Shown here: piece after piece, positions 8,511 through 15,828 of the stretch | How the letters are laid out: the number at the start of each line of letters is the position of its first letter | Numbering within the stretch: the stretch's first letter is position 1 | Assembly: GCF_003602235.1 (NCBI RefSeq) | Contig: NZ_QZVS01000059.1 | Span: 1-42,307, forward strand | Reading direction: 5' to 3' | Length of the DNA stretch: 42,307 nucleotides | DNA from: Cryobacterium melibiosiphilum | GTDB lineage: Bacteria; Actinomycetota; Actinomycetes; Actinomycetales; Microbacteriaceae | The notes under the pieces: generated by a model | Seen by the model: only the letters and a program-made list of their open reading frames with translations | What the model was told of the DNA's origin: nothing | The model's database searches: none | Made by a program: the position numbers and the translations under genes

Positions 8511-9052
8511 GCGTGGCGCCGTTCCGGCTCGGACGGAGCGTCGTTCCCGACTCCGCGGCCATGCACCGCTTCGGCCGGGACCTCGCCACGGCACTCGGCG
8601 CCGGGGACCTGGTGGTGCTCACGGGTCCCTTGGGCGCCGGCAAGACGACCCTGACCCGGGGACTCGGCGAGGGCCTGGGAGTGCGCGGCCCGGTCACGAG
8701 CCCCACCTTCGTACTCGCCCGCACCCATCCGAGCCTGGTCGGCGGGCCGCCGCTCGTGCACGTCGACGCGTACCGCCTGCAGAGCGCCGTCGAACTCGAC
8801 GACCTCGACATCGACTTTCCGCGGTCCGTCGTGGTCGTCGAATGGGGCCGCGGCATGCTCGACGGCATCACCGAGAGCTGGCTCGACGTGGAGATCGAGC
8901 GGCCGCGCGGCGGGCGGCTGATGGCGACGACGGATGCCGCGGCATCCGTCACCGGGCACGACGCGGACGACGACGACCTCGACGATGACGACCTCGACGA
9001 GCCGCGCACCGTGACGATCACCGCGCACGGCCCGCGCTGGACGAGCCTCTAG
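8507..9052 (+). CDS. tsaE: tRNA threonylcarbamoyladenosine ATPase TsaE, with acidic insertion
   Basis: TsaE is the ATPase that drives the TsaB-TsaD complex in t6A37 synthesis. The 181-residue product starts at GTG 8507, overlapping the acpS stop. It has the Walker A loop GPLGAGKTT (40-48), the SPTFVL switch segment (65-70), HVDAYRL (85-91) and VVVVEWGRG (108-116). Between the core and the last beta strand ([11 protein letters not shown]) there is an insertion at about 135-166 that contains two DDDL(D) repeats encoded by a duplicated 14-bp sequence GACGACCTCGACGA. It is likely to be a surface loop. Normal actinobacterial TsaE proteins are somewhat shorter. Confidence 0.93.
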   Translation: MSVAPFRLGRSVVPDSAAMHRFGRDLATALGAGDLVVLTGPLGAGKTTLTRGLGEGLGVRGPVTSPTFVLARTHPSLVGGPPLVHVDAYRLQSAVELDDLDIDFPRSVVVVEWGRGMLDGITESWLDVEIERPRGGRLMATTDAAASVTGHDADDDDLDDDDLDEPRTVTITAHGPRWTSL

Positions 9053-9072
9053 TCTCGCGTCGCCCGTAGACT

Positions 9073-9114
9073 TCGACAGGACCTCGGCGAGAGGACCACA
9101 TCGACAGGACCTCG
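9073..9114. repeat. Direct repeat TCGACAGGACCTCG upstream of the TauE-like gene
   Basis: The 14-mer TCGACAGGACCTCG occurs at 9073-9086 and 9101-9114, 28 bp apart, within the 75-bp gap. A possible -10 box TAGACT lies just before at 9067-9072. The ribosome binding site CAGGGAGC follows the second copy. Confidence 0.6.
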
Positions 9115-9127
9115 AACAGGGAGCAGC

Positions 9128-9952
9128 ATGCTGCGGCACGGCGCACGATACTGGATCATTCTGCTGGCCGTCGGCCTTATCGGCGGGCTGCTGTCGGGAA
9201 CCTTCGGGGTCGGCGGCGGCATCATCATGGTGCCGTTGCTCGTTTCCCTGGCCGGCATGGACCAGCGCCGCGCGGCCGCGACAACCCTCGTGGCCATCGT
9301 GCCGGCCGCGACGGTCGGCGCCATCACCTACCTCGCCAACGGGGAGACCGACCTCGTGGCCGGCGGCTTTGTGGCCTTCGGCGCCATCTTCGGAGCCGTG
9401 CTCGGCAGCTGGCTGCTCAAGCGCCTGCCGCTCGTCTGGCTGCGCTGGATGTTCATCGCCCTGCTCGTCGGCGTCGCCGTGCGCATGCTCCTGGTCGTGC
9501 CCGTGCGCGGCGAGCAGCTCGACCTGACCTGGTACGTCGTGGTCGGCTACATCGTGCTCGGCCTGATCATGGGTATCGCCTCGGGCCTCTTCGGCATTGG
9601 CGGCGGCGTCATCGCCGTTCCGGCCCTGATCGCCGTGTTCGGCATCAGCGACCTCATCGCCAAGGGAACCTCGCTGCTCGTCATGATTCCGACCGGCATT
9701 GTGGGCACCATCTCCAACGTGCGCGGCAAACTCGTGGACGTGCGCGCCGGCCTCGTCGTGGGCGCCGCGGCGACGGCGGCCTCCGCTCCCGGGGTGGCGA
9801 TCGCGCTGATTCTGCCGCCGCAGGTGTCGAGCATTCTCTTCGCCGCCCTGCTCGTGCTCGCCGCCGTGCAGCTGACCATCAAGGCGATCCGGGCCCAGCG
9901 CAAGCCGAAGCCCGAACCCGACCTTTCCACCCCCGACGCGCCCAGGGAATAG
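9128..9952 (+). CDS. TauE/SafE family sulfite/anion exporter-like permease
   Basis: The 274-residue product is an integral membrane protein of the TauE/SafE family (sulfite, sulfonate or related organic-anion transport). It shows the two-repeat structure of the family: [19 protein letters not shown] near the N-terminus and [19 protein letters not shown] in the second half, with about eight membrane segments in total. The tail after about residue 255 is charged and Pro-rich. It starts at ATG 9128 after GGGAGC. It interrupts the usual tsaE-tsaB adjacency, so it looks like an insertion into the t6A operon; a shared function is not implied. The substrate cannot be told from sequence. Confidence 0.9.
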   Translation: MLRHGARYWIILLAVGLIGGLLSGTFGVGGGIIMVPLLVSLAGMDQRRAAATTLVAIVPAATVGAITYLANGETDLVAGGFVAFGAIFGAVLGSWLLKRLPLVWLRWMFIALLVGVAVRMLLVVPVRGEQLDLTWYVVVGYIVLGLIMGIASGLFGIGGGVIAVPALIAVFGISDLIAKGTSLLVMIPTGIVGTISNVRGKLVDVRAGLVVGAAATAASAPGVAIALILPPQVSSILFAALLVLAAVQLTIKAIRAQRKPKPEPDLSTPDAPRE

Positions 9953-9961
9953 GCTGAACGG
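9950..9961 (+). promoter_or_regulatory. Leaderless promoter box for tsaB inside the upstream stop codon
   Basis: TAGGCT (9950-9955) starts on the TAG stop codon of the permease gene and stands 6 nt before the tsaB ATG. The same spacing is seen at truA, glpQ and the DUF3817 gene. It suggests that tsaB-rimI-tsaD can be transcribed on its own. Confidence 0.5.
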
Positions 9962-10597
9962 ATGCTCCTCGCCATCGACACCTCCGCGGGTACGAGCGTC
10001 GCCGTCGTCGACCACGCCCGTGGTGTGCTCGCCGAACACGGCGTGGCCGACACCATGCGCCACGCCGAAGTCGTCGGCCCGCTGATTCAGCAGTGCCTGG
10101 CCGAAGCCGGCGTGACCGTGGCCGAGCTGTCCGGTGTCGTCGGCGGCATGGGACCCGGCCCCTTCACCGGGCTGCGGGTCGGCATCGCCGCCGCCCGTGT
10201 CTTCGCCCTCGGAGCCGCCCGCCCGCTCGTGCCGGTCGTCAGCCACGACGCCATCGCTTTCGGCCACTACCGCCGCGGCCACACCGGCCCGCTGCTCGTG
10301 GTCACCGACGCCCGCCGCCGCGAGGTCTACTGGAGCGCCTTCAGCGGAACGGATGCCGCGGGGCTGCCCGAACGCCTCGCCGTGCCCGGTCTCGCCCAGC
10401 CCGCCGCCCTGCTCGAGCCGGACTTTCCCTTCGCGGGGATGATCCGCCTCGACGCGGCCACCGTCAGCGCCGGGGACCTCGGCCTGCTCGCCGAGTTGAC
10501 GTTCGCCGCGGGGCGCCCGTTCGCCGCGAACGACGCCCTCTACCTGCGCTCGCCCGACGCCGTGCTGCCCACCACCCGCAAGCGGGTCAGCAATTGA
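9962..10597 (+). CDS. tsaB: tRNA threonylcarbamoyladenosine biosynthesis protein TsaB
   Basis: TsaB is the catalytically inactive ASKHA-fold partner of TsaD. The 211-residue product begins [10 protein letters not shown] and contains the family motif [18 protein letters not shown] (about residues 60-77), VVSHDAIAF and the DARRREVYW segment. The length is typical. No Shine-Dalgarno sequence is seen; the TAGGCT box just upstream suggests a leaderless message in addition to read-through. Its stop codon overlaps the rimI start (TTGA). Confidence 0.94.
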   Translation: MLLAIDTSAGTSVAVVDHARGVLAEHGVADTMRHAEVVGPLIQQCLAEAGVTVAELSGVVGGMGPGPFTGLRVGIAAARVFALGAARPLVPVVSHDAIAFGHYRRGHTGPLLVVTDARRREVYWSAFSGTDAAGLPERLAVPGLAQPAALLEPDFPFAGMIRLDAATVSAGDLGLLAELTFAAGRPFAANDALYLRSPDAVLPTTRKRVSN

Positions 10598-11208
10598 CCG
10601 GCCCTGAGCCGGGGACCTGGCAGCTGCGCCGCGCAACCGTCGATGACCTGGCCGCGATCATGCACCTCGAGACCACGGTTTTCACCACGGATGCCTGGAG
10701 CCCCGAGATGATGCGCCGCGACGTCGCCGACGCCCACTGTTTCTACCTCGTGGCCTTCCCGCCCGACCATCCCGACCGCATCGAGGGCTACGCCGGCCTG
10801 CTGGCGCCGCGCGGCGGCGCTCAGGGTGACATTCAGACCATCGCGGTGGCCGAGACTGCCCGGGGCCGGGGCCTGGGCCGGGTGCTCATGCTCACGCTCA
10901 TCGGTGAGGCCCGCAAACGCGGTGCCCGGGAGGTTTTTCTCGAGGTGCGCGCCGACAACCCACCGGCCCAGCGGCTCTACGCCCGACTCGGCTTCGAAGA
11001 GCTCGGCCTGCGCCGCGGCTACTACCAGCCCGACAACGTCGACGCCATCGTCATGCGCCTGACCGTGCCCGACCCGCACACCACCCTGGCGGCGCACGGT
11101 GCGCCGGCGCCCGACGGCCCGCCAGCCCCCGACGGCCCGCCAGGCCCCGACAGCCCGCCAGACTCCGACAGCCCCACAGCCCCCGACAGCCCCGAGGTGC
11201 CCGCATGA
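10594..11208 (+). CDS. rimI: RimI-type N-alpha-acetyltransferase with Pro/Asp-rich C-terminal tail
   Basis: RimI acetylates the N-terminal residue of ribosomal protein S18 in E. coli; actinobacterial versions are broader. The start is TTG 10594, which overlaps the tsaB stop and gives 204 residues. The GNAT core (10-157) has [19 protein letters not shown], with the acetyl-CoA loop RGRGLG at 90-95, and [12 protein letters not shown]. Residues 169-204 form a disordered tail of repeated PDGPP and PDSP units, encoded by imperfect 15-bp tandem repeats. The core ends as a normal RimI would, so the tail is an addition. Frame overlap with tsaD is 4 bp (ATGA). Confidence 0.9.
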   Translation: MTGPEPGTWQLRRATVDDLAAIMHLETTVFTTDAWSPEMMRRDVADAHCFYLVAFPPDHPDRIEGYAGLLAPRGGAQGDIQTIAVAETARGRGLGRVLMLTLIGEARKRGAREVFLEVRADNPPAQRLYARLGFEELGLRRGYYQPDNVDAIVMRLTVPDPHTTLAAHGAPAPDGPPAPDGPPGPDSPPDSDSPTAPDSPEVPA

Positions 11209-12344
11209 CCCCGATGAATCGCGAGAACCCGCTCGTGCTCGGCATCGAAACCTCCTGCGACGAGACCGGAATCGGCATTGTTCGCGGCACCACCCTGCTC
11301 GCCAACGTGATCGCCTCCTCCATGGACGAACACGCCCGCTACGGCGGCGTCGTGCCCGAGGTCGCGGCGCGCGCGCACCTCGAAGAGCTGGTCCCGGCGA
11401 TTGAGGCCGCCGTCGCCGAGAGCGGCATCCGCCTGGAAGACCTCGACGCGATCGCGGTGACGAGCGGTCCGGGGCTCGCGGGTGCGCTCATGGTCGGCGT
11501 CGGCGCGGCCAAGGCCCTCGCCCTCGCCCTCGGCAAGCCGATCTATGCGGTGAACCACCTGGTCGGGCACGTCGGCGCCGATGTGCTGCGGCTGGGTGAA
11601 TCGGATACCGTGCCGCTGGAGTACCCGACGATCGCGCTGCTCGTCTCCGGCGGACACACTTCCCTGCTGCTCGTGCGCGACCTCACGAGCGACGTCGAAT
11701 TGCTCGGCGAGACCATCGACGACGCTGCGGGCGAGGCCTTCGACAAGGTCGCCCGCATCCTCGGCATGCCGTACCCGGGCGGACCCCGCATCGACGCGGC
11801 CGCCGCGACCGGCGACCCGCGCGCCATCCGCTTTCCCCGCGGGCTCAGCCGCCCGAAAGACATGGACGAGCACCGCTACGACTTCTCGTTCTCGGGGCTG
11901 AAGACATCCGTCGCCCGCTGGGTGGAACACCGTGAGGACGCCGGCGAGCCGGTGCCCGTCAGTGATGTGGCGGCGAGCTTTCGCGAGGCCGTCGTCGACA
12001 TCCTGCTCACCAAGGCCGTGGCCGCCTGCGCCGACTACGGCGTGCCCCGGCTGCTGCTCGGCGGCGGCGTGATCGCCAACGCCCGGCTGCGGCAGGTGGC
12101 CATCGAACGAACGGATGCCGCCGGGCTCACCCTGCGCATCCCGCCGCTGTCGCTCTGCACCGACAACGGTGCGATGATCGCCGCGCTCGGCGCCCAGCTG
12201 ATCATGAACGGGCACGAGCCGTCCACGCTCGATTTCGGCGCGGATTCGACCCTGCCCGTTGAACAGATCCAGGTCGCACCGGCGCCCGTGGTTCCAGCCG
12301 TCCGCGGTGGGAACGACGGCAACACGCCCGCCGGGGTGACCTAG
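11205..12344 (+). CDS. tsaD: tRNA N6-adenosine threonylcarbamoyltransferase TsaD
   Basis: TsaD transfers threonylcarbamoyl from its adenylate to A37 of ANN-reading tRNAs. The 379-residue product has [13 protein letters not shown] (13-25), [13 protein letters not shown], the [12 protein letters not shown] loop, the metal-binding pair His118/His122 in [19 protein letters not shown], the GEAFDKVAR motif and [13 protein letters not shown] with the third metal ligand Asp. The last 40 residues are low-complexity and probably disordered. The start ATG 11205 overlaps the rimI stop. The gene ends the t6A cluster; no clear terminator hairpin is visible in the 71 bp before the next gene. Confidence 0.96.
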   Translation: MTPMNRENPLVLGIETSCDETGIGIVRGTTLLANVIASSMDEHARYGGVVPEVAARAHLEELVPAIEAAVAESGIRLEDLDAIAVTSGPGLAGALMVGVGAAKALALALGKPIYAVNHLVGHVGADVLRLGESDTVPLEYPTIALLVSGGHTSLLLVRDLTSDVELLGETIDDAAGEAFDKVARILGMPYPGGPRIDAAAATGDPRAIRFPRGLSRPKDMDEHRYDFSFSGLKTSVARWVEHREDAGEPVPVSDVAASFREAVVDILLTKAVAACADYGVPRLLLGGGVIANARLRQVAIERTDAAGLTLRIPPLSLCTDNGAMIAALGAQLIMNGHEPSTLDFGADSTLPVEQIQVAPAPVVPAVRGGNDGNTPAGVT

Positions 12345-12415
12345 TCAACCCGACCGGGTATTCTGTATGTTTATCGTGAGACACCCTGCACGACCGGAAC
12401 CCCCAAGGAGTTCGC

Positions 12416-12847
12416 ATGACTGATCCGAACCAGCCCCCCGTCACGCCGCCGTCCAACAATCCTCCCCCCGCGTACGGACAGCCGGCCGCCCCTGACTTCG
12501 GCCAGGCCCCGGCATATGGTGCCCCCGCTTACGGTGCACCCGTCTATGGCGCCCCGGCGCCGCAGCCCTACGGCGCTCCGCCGACCGGCTCCGACAAGTA
12601 CAACGTGCTCGCAATCGTGTCGCTCGTCTCGGCGTTCTTCATCTCGCTCGTCGCGGTCATCACCGGGCACATCGCGCTCAGCCAGATCAAGAAGACCGGC
12701 GAGAAGGGCCGCGGCCTCGCCATCGGCGGGCTCGTCCTCGGCTACGCGGGTATCGCGGCGGGCATCATCGCCCTGGCGATCCTGATTCCGCTCTACCTCG
12801 CCATTCTGAGCGACCCGAGCTTTCAGAACGAACTCAACAACTACTAG
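12416..12847 (+). CDS. DUF4190-domain small membrane protein with Pro/Tyr-rich N-terminus (first of three)
   Basis: The 143-residue product starts at ATG 12416 after AAGGAG (12405-12410). Residues 1-60 are rich in Pro, Ala, Tyr and Gly with repeated YGAP units. Residues 64-125 hold two membrane helices separated by GHIALSQIKKTGEKGRGLAIGGLVLGY, the DUF4190 signature. Function is not known for the family; such proteins are common in Actinobacteria, often near secretion or cell-envelope genes. It begins a run of three similar genes. A hairpin follows it, so the three may be partly uncoupled. Confidence 0.85.
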   Translation: MTDPNQPPVTPPSNNPPPAYGQPAAPDFGQAPAYGAPAYGAPVYGAPAPQPYGAPPTGSDKYNVLAIVSLVSAFFISLVAVITGHIALSQIKKTGEKGRGLAIGGLVLGYAGIAAGIIALAILIPLYLAILSDPSFQNELNNY

Positions 12848-12868
12848 GTTCAGCGGTTACGAAACCCG

Positions 12869-12892
12869 GCGGCTGCCCGGCTGGGCAGCCGC
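12869..12892 (+). terminator. Hairpin between the first and second DUF4190 genes
   Basis: GCGGCTGCCC, loop GGCT, GGGCAGCCGC: a perfect 10-bp stem. No T-run follows, so it is either a weak terminator or a processing or stability element ahead of the strong AGGAGG of the next gene. Confidence 0.5.
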
Positions 12893-12931
12893 ACCAGCCG
12901 GTTCCGTTCCCGTGTCAGGAGGAAGCTACCG

Positions 12932-13612
12932 ATGAGTGACCCCACCACCCCAGGCACGCCTCCGGTACCGCCGGTGCCCGAGGTTCCCGGCGTTCCCCAA
13001 GTGCCCGATGTTCCCCAGGTGCCCGACGTTTCGCAGGTCCCCGGTGCGACGGATGCCCAGGCCCGTCCGGCGACGCCGTTCACCGAACCGGGTGAGCCGT
13101 CGGCTCCGCCGGCCTATGGAGTCCCGACCCCGCCGGCTTACGGAGCCCCGACCCCGCCGGTCTATGGAGCCCCGACCCCGCCGGGTTACGGAGCCCCGAC
13201 CCCGCCGGCCTACGGAGCCGCGTCCGGCTACGGCGACCCGCGCCAGAACTCGGCCGGTGCGCCCCCGCCGCCCGCCGGAAACCCCTACGCGAGCAGTCCC
13301 TACGGCGCCCCCGCGGTGAAGCAGCCGATCCTCAGCATCCTCTCGCTCGTTGCCGGCATCATCGCCGTGCTCGGGTCGCCGATCGGCTTCATCCCGTTCG
13401 TCGGCGGCTTCCTGGGGCTGTTCGTACCGATCGGCGCGATCGTGCTGGGCTTTCTCGGCCGCAGCAAGGAGCCCCACGCCCGTGGCTACTGGCTCACCGG
13501 CCTCATCACCGGTTTCGCGAGCCTGGCGCTGGCGATCCTGAGCATCGTCCTGTGGATTGTCGTGTTCGCCATGTCGCCGAGCTACGGCACCGGCTACGAC
13601 TCCACCTTCTAA
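12932..13612 (+). CDS. DUF4190-like membrane protein with tandem PTPPxYGA repeats (second of three)
   Basis: The 226-residue product starts at ATG 12932 behind AGGAGG (12917-12922). Residues 1-35 contain V/P-rich units (PEVPGVPQVPDVPQVPDV). Residues 59-96 hold four complete PTPPxYGA units and one partial. From residue 130 a hydrophobic domain follows with about three membrane segments, including LSLVAGIIAVLG and GLITGFASLALAILSIVLW, and the KEPHARGYWLTG connector. It resembles the first gene in layout but not closely in sequence. The long, repetitive, probably disordered arm would face one side of the membrane as a tether or binding region. No function is known. Confidence 0.78.
   Translation: MSDPTTPGTPPVPPVPEVPGVPQVPDVPQVPDVSQVPGATDAQARPATPFTEPGEPSAPPAYGVPTPPAYGAPTPPVYGAPTPPGYGAPTPPAYGAASGYGDPRQNSAGAPPPPAGNPYASSPYGAPAVKQPILSILSLVAGIIAVLGSPIGFIPFVGGFLGLFVPIGAIVLGFLGRSKEPHARGYWLTGLITGFASLALAILSIVLWIVVFAMSPSYGTGYDSTF
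13106..13219 (+). repeat. 24-bp coding tandem repeat (PTPPxYGA)
   Basis: Four 24-bp units run from 13124 to 13219, preceded by an 18-bp partial unit from 13106. Units differ mainly at the codon before Tyr (Ala, Val, Gly, Ala) and in TAC/TAT. High identity between units suggests recent expansion. Confidence 0.85.
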
Positions 13613-13639
13613 CGCCGACCCCAGACCAGAGACTCCATC

Positions 13640-14059
13640 ATGAGCGGACAGCACCGCGACCCGTCCGCCCCGGTGGATGACTACGAGTACGACCTCACGC
13701 GCCCACCGGCGGTCACCCCCGAGGGGCAACTCGCCTGGGAGGCCACCGAAACGGCCCCCACCGAGTGGGTGCCGTACGTCTACACCGAGGCGGAGGTGCG
13801 CACGGTCGGCATCCGTCGACGCCTGTCCGTGGCATCCGTCGTGCTCGGCGTTCTCGGCCTGATCGGGGGCGTGCTGGGCGTCTTCGGGCTGCCGTTCGCC
13901 CTCAGCGCCGTGGTTCTTGCCCTCACGGCCCGGGTGTCCGAGCGGAGAGCCGGCGCCTTCTGGCTCGGCGGCCTGCTCTGCGGCATCGCCGGGTTGCTGC
14001 TCGGTGCCGGCTGGCTGTACTACATCACCCAGGTATTGATGCCGCTCACCGACGGCTGA
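13640..14059 (+). CDS. Small membrane protein, DUF4190-like (third of three)
   Basis: The 139-residue product starts at ATG 13640, 27 bp after the previous gene. The first 58 residues are polar and acidic, without the YGAP repeats of its neighbours. Two or three membrane segments follow (about 63-90, 104-125), including SVASVVLGVLGLIGGVLGVFG and GAFWLGGLLCGIAGLLLGAG, with the same helix-connector-helix pattern as DUF4190. The family link is weaker than for the first two and rests mainly on position and topology. It converges on the methyltransferase gene. The 52-bp gap holds two GCAGTCGTC direct repeats and no clear terminator. Confidence 0.7.
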   Translation: MSGQHRDPSAPVDDYEYDLTRPPAVTPEGQLAWEATETAPTEWVPYVYTEAEVRTVGIRRRLSVASVVLGVLGLIGGVLGVFGLPFALSAVVLALTARVSERRAGAFWLGGLLCGIAGLLLGAGWLYYITQVLMPLTDG

Positions 14060-14111
14060 GACTGATTCGTCGCATTCAGCGCAGTCGTCGCAGTCGTCGT
14101 ACCCGTCGCTG

Positions 14112-15302
14112 TCAGCGCACCCGCTCCACGAGCAGCGCCACGCGGTGCCCCGCGGCGCGGGTCAGCACGAGGGTCGCCGACTCGGAGCCCTTGAGCTTCA
14201 GCCGGGTGCGCAGTGTCGCCGGATCCACGTCGACGCCGCGCTTCTTGATCTCCAGGGTTCCGATCTGGCGCTCCGCGAGCGCGAGCCGCAGCTTTTTCTC
14301 GTCGACCGGCAGCGACTCCAGCACCCGGAACGCGGTCGCGAACGGGGTCGGCGTGAGCGTCGGAGCCGTCAGGTAGGCCAGGCCCTCGCTGAGCATCTCG
14401 GCGCCGAGCGTGCGCGCCAGGTCGCCGATCAGCCGGGCCCGGATCACCGCGCCGTTCGGTTCGTACAGGTAGTCGCCGAGTTCGCCGACCGGGGCATCCG
14501 CGCTGTCGGCCGCGGCAGTCATCTCCGCCACCCCGCCCGGGGTGAGCAGCAGCGCCGAACGACGGATGCCCGGGCGCGCCAGCACCCCGAACCAGAGCGC
14601 CATCTCCACCAGCTGTCCCTCGACGGAGACCCACTGTGCCTCGGCGTCGGGGGGAATCTGGTCGCGATCGTGGCCGGGTCCGAGTTTGACGCCGATCGGC
14701 ATCCGCTCGCTGAGGCCGAAGACGAAGTCGAGGCTGGGGGAGTAGTCCTCCGAGCGGGTCAGTCGGGTGGTGTTGGTGTGGCCGGCGGTGCGGCGCGCCG
14801 GGTCGAGCCAGGCGGCGTCGAAGCCGGCCAGGTCGACGTCTTCGGCGTTGGAGTGCACGACCGTGGCGCTCGGAAACGGGGCCAGGTTGTAACTCGCGAC
14901 GGTCGCGGTGACCTCGTCGGCGTCGACGGCGGTCACCGCGAGGTCGAGGGCGGCCATGGCCATCGCGTCGCCGCCGATGCCGCAGCCGAGGTCGGCGACG
15001 CGGCTGAGGCCCGCCGCCTGGAAGCGCCCGGCGTGCAGGGCTGCGACGCGCAACCGGGTCGCCTGCTCGAGGCCGGCCTCGGTGAAGAGCATCCGGCTGG
15101 CGAAATCGCCGAACTTCGGGCCGGCCTTCCCGCGCAGCTTCGACTGCCCGAGCACCGCGGCGACGAGGCCCGGCGCGTGCCCGGCCTTGCGCAGCGCGCT
15201 GACCCGGGCGACAACGTTGCCGTGGGCGTCGTAGGGCGGCAGGGAATCCAGCAGGCGCAGGCCTTCGGGCGAAAGTAGCTCGACGAGCTCTGAGCGATCC
15301 AT
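14112..15302 (-). CDS. Class I SAM-dependent methyltransferase with THUMP-like C-terminal domain
   Basis: The 396-residue product is read from ATG 15302. Residues 1-95 are a helical N-terminal region with SKLRGKAGPKFG and the FTEAGLEQATR motif. The Rossmann methyltransferase core begins with VADLGCGIGGDAMAM (102-116), has an acidic AVDAD strand end (125-129) and WLDPARR (165-171). The last 85 residues, with GTLEIKKRGVDVDPATLR, match the THUMP-like domain found C-terminal in this actinobacterial family. An RNA substrate is likely from the domain content, but it is not established. GAGAAT lies 6 nt before the ATG, so this gene may be leaderless too. It is divergent from groES. Confidence 0.85.
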   Translation of the reverse strand: MDRSELVELLSPEGLRLLDSLPPYDAHGNVVARVSALRKAGHAPGLVAAVLGQSKLRGKAGPKFGDFASRMLFTEAGLEQATRLRVAALHAGRFQAAGLSRVADLGCGIGGDAMAMAALDLAVTAVDADEVTATVASYNLAPFPSATVVHSNAEDVDLAGFDAAWLDPARRTAGHTNTTRLTRSEDYSPSLDFVFGLSERMPIGVKLGPGHDRDQIPPDAEAQWVSVEGQLVEMALWFGVLARPGIRRSALLLTPGGVAEMTAAADSADAPVGELGDYLYEPNGAVIRARLIGDLARTLGAEMLSEGLAYLTAPTLTPTPFATAFRVLESLPVDEKKLRLALAERQIGTLEIKKRGVDVDPATLRTRLKLKGSESATLVLTRAAGHRVALLVERVR

Positions 15303-15340
15303 CAGGCAATTCTCCCACGCTCCTGCCGCCGTCCCACGCC

Positions 15341-15377
15341 CGCATCTGGCACTCACGTTGCGTGAGTGCCAGATGCG
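15341..15377. promoter_or_regulatory. CIRCE-like operator 1 (perfect 17-bp inverted repeat)
   Basis: GCATCTGGCACTCACG, TTG, and its exact complement form a 37-bp perfect palindrome with one more outer C-G pair. The centre matches the CIRCE layout: CTGGCACTC, 9 bp, GAGTGCCAG, against the consensus TTAGCACTC-N9-GAGTGCTAA (7 of 9 in each arm). It overlaps the -35 region of the groES promoter. HrcA is the known CIRCE repressor. Confidence 0.7.
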
Positions 15378-15386
15378 CCCTAAGCT
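15358..15386 (+). promoter_or_regulatory. Probable groES promoter
   Basis: TTGCGT (15358-15363), a 17-bp spacer and TAAGCT (15381-15386). The -35 lies inside CIRCE-like operator 1, and the expected start near 15393 lies inside operator 2, so repressor binding would block both contacts. Confidence 0.6.
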
Positions 15387-15390
15387 TGAT

Positions 15391-15417
15391 TTAGCACTCT
15401 CGACGTGAGTCTGCTAA
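15391..15417. promoter_or_regulatory. CIRCE operator 2 upstream of groES
   Basis: TTAGCACTC (15391-15399), 9 bp, then GTCTGCTAA (15409-15417). The left arm is a perfect CIRCE half-site and the right arm differs from GAGTGCTAA at two positions, with the canonical 9-bp spacer. Confidence 0.8.
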
Positions 15418-15447
15418 CCCAAATCTTCGTTAAGAAAGAGGTCAACC

Positions 15448-15744
15448 GTGTCGGTCTCCATCAAGCCGCTCGAGGATCGCATCGTCATCAAGCAGGTCGA
15501 AGCGGAGCAGACCACCGCTTCCGGCCTCGTCATTCCTGACACCGCGAAAGAGAAGCCCCAGGAGGGCGAAGTTGTTGCAGTCGGCCCCGGCCGCATTGAC
15601 GACAACGGCAACCGCATTCCCCTCGACGTCGCCGTCGGCGACAAGGTCATCTACTCCAAGTACGGCGGAACCGAGGTCAAGTTCGGCGGCGACGACCTTC
15701 TCGTCCTGTCCGCACGCGACGTGCTCGCGGTCGTCGTCCACTAG
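15448..15744 (+). CDS. groES: Co-chaperonin GroES (Hsp10)
   Basis: GroES forms the heptameric lid of the GroEL chamber in the cytoplasm. The 98-residue product from GTG 15448 begins [15 protein letters not shown], has the mobile loop [14 protein letters not shown] that contacts GroEL, the VVAVGPGR strand and [15 protein letters not shown]. The ribosome binding site AAGAAAGAGG lies just upstream. Two CIRCE-type operators control it. No groEL follows: a strong terminator ends the transcript after 31 bp, so the chaperonin partner must be elsewhere in the genome. A groES that stands alone is seen in a number of Actinobacteria. Confidence 0.97.
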   Translation: MSVSIKPLEDRIVIKQVEAEQTTASGLVIPDTAKEKPQEGEVVAVGPGRIDDNGNRIPLDVAVGDKVIYSKYGGTEVKFGGDDLLVLSARDVLAVVVH

Positions 15745-15775
15745 GACGCTTCCCCTGCGGCACACGCCGTAAACT

Positions 15776-15811
15776 AAAAATCCCGGATGGCCCTGCCATT
15801 CGGGATTTTTT
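15776..15811 (+). terminator. Rho-independent terminator of groES
   Basis: AAAAATCCCG at 15776-15785 pairs with CGGGATTTTT at 15801-15810, with inner pairs ATGG/CCAT, followed by a T-run. It is the clearest intrinsic terminator in the window. The rarD ribosome binding site begins only a few bases later. Confidence 0.88.
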
Positions 15812-15828
15812 GTCGGAAAGGGCCCACA

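Noticed and set aside
5294..10636. A 1780-codon open frame on the minus strand running antisense through glmS, acpS, tsaE and tsaB into coaA
   Set aside because: Only the last 318 codons (coaA) are protein-like. The rest is Gly/Asp/His/Arg-rich sequence typical of the antisense frame of GC-rich genes, with six well-defined genes on the other strand.
15787..15828. An earlier ATG start for rarD
   Set aside because: It lies within the groES terminator and has no ribosome binding site; ATG 15829 follows GGAAAGGG.
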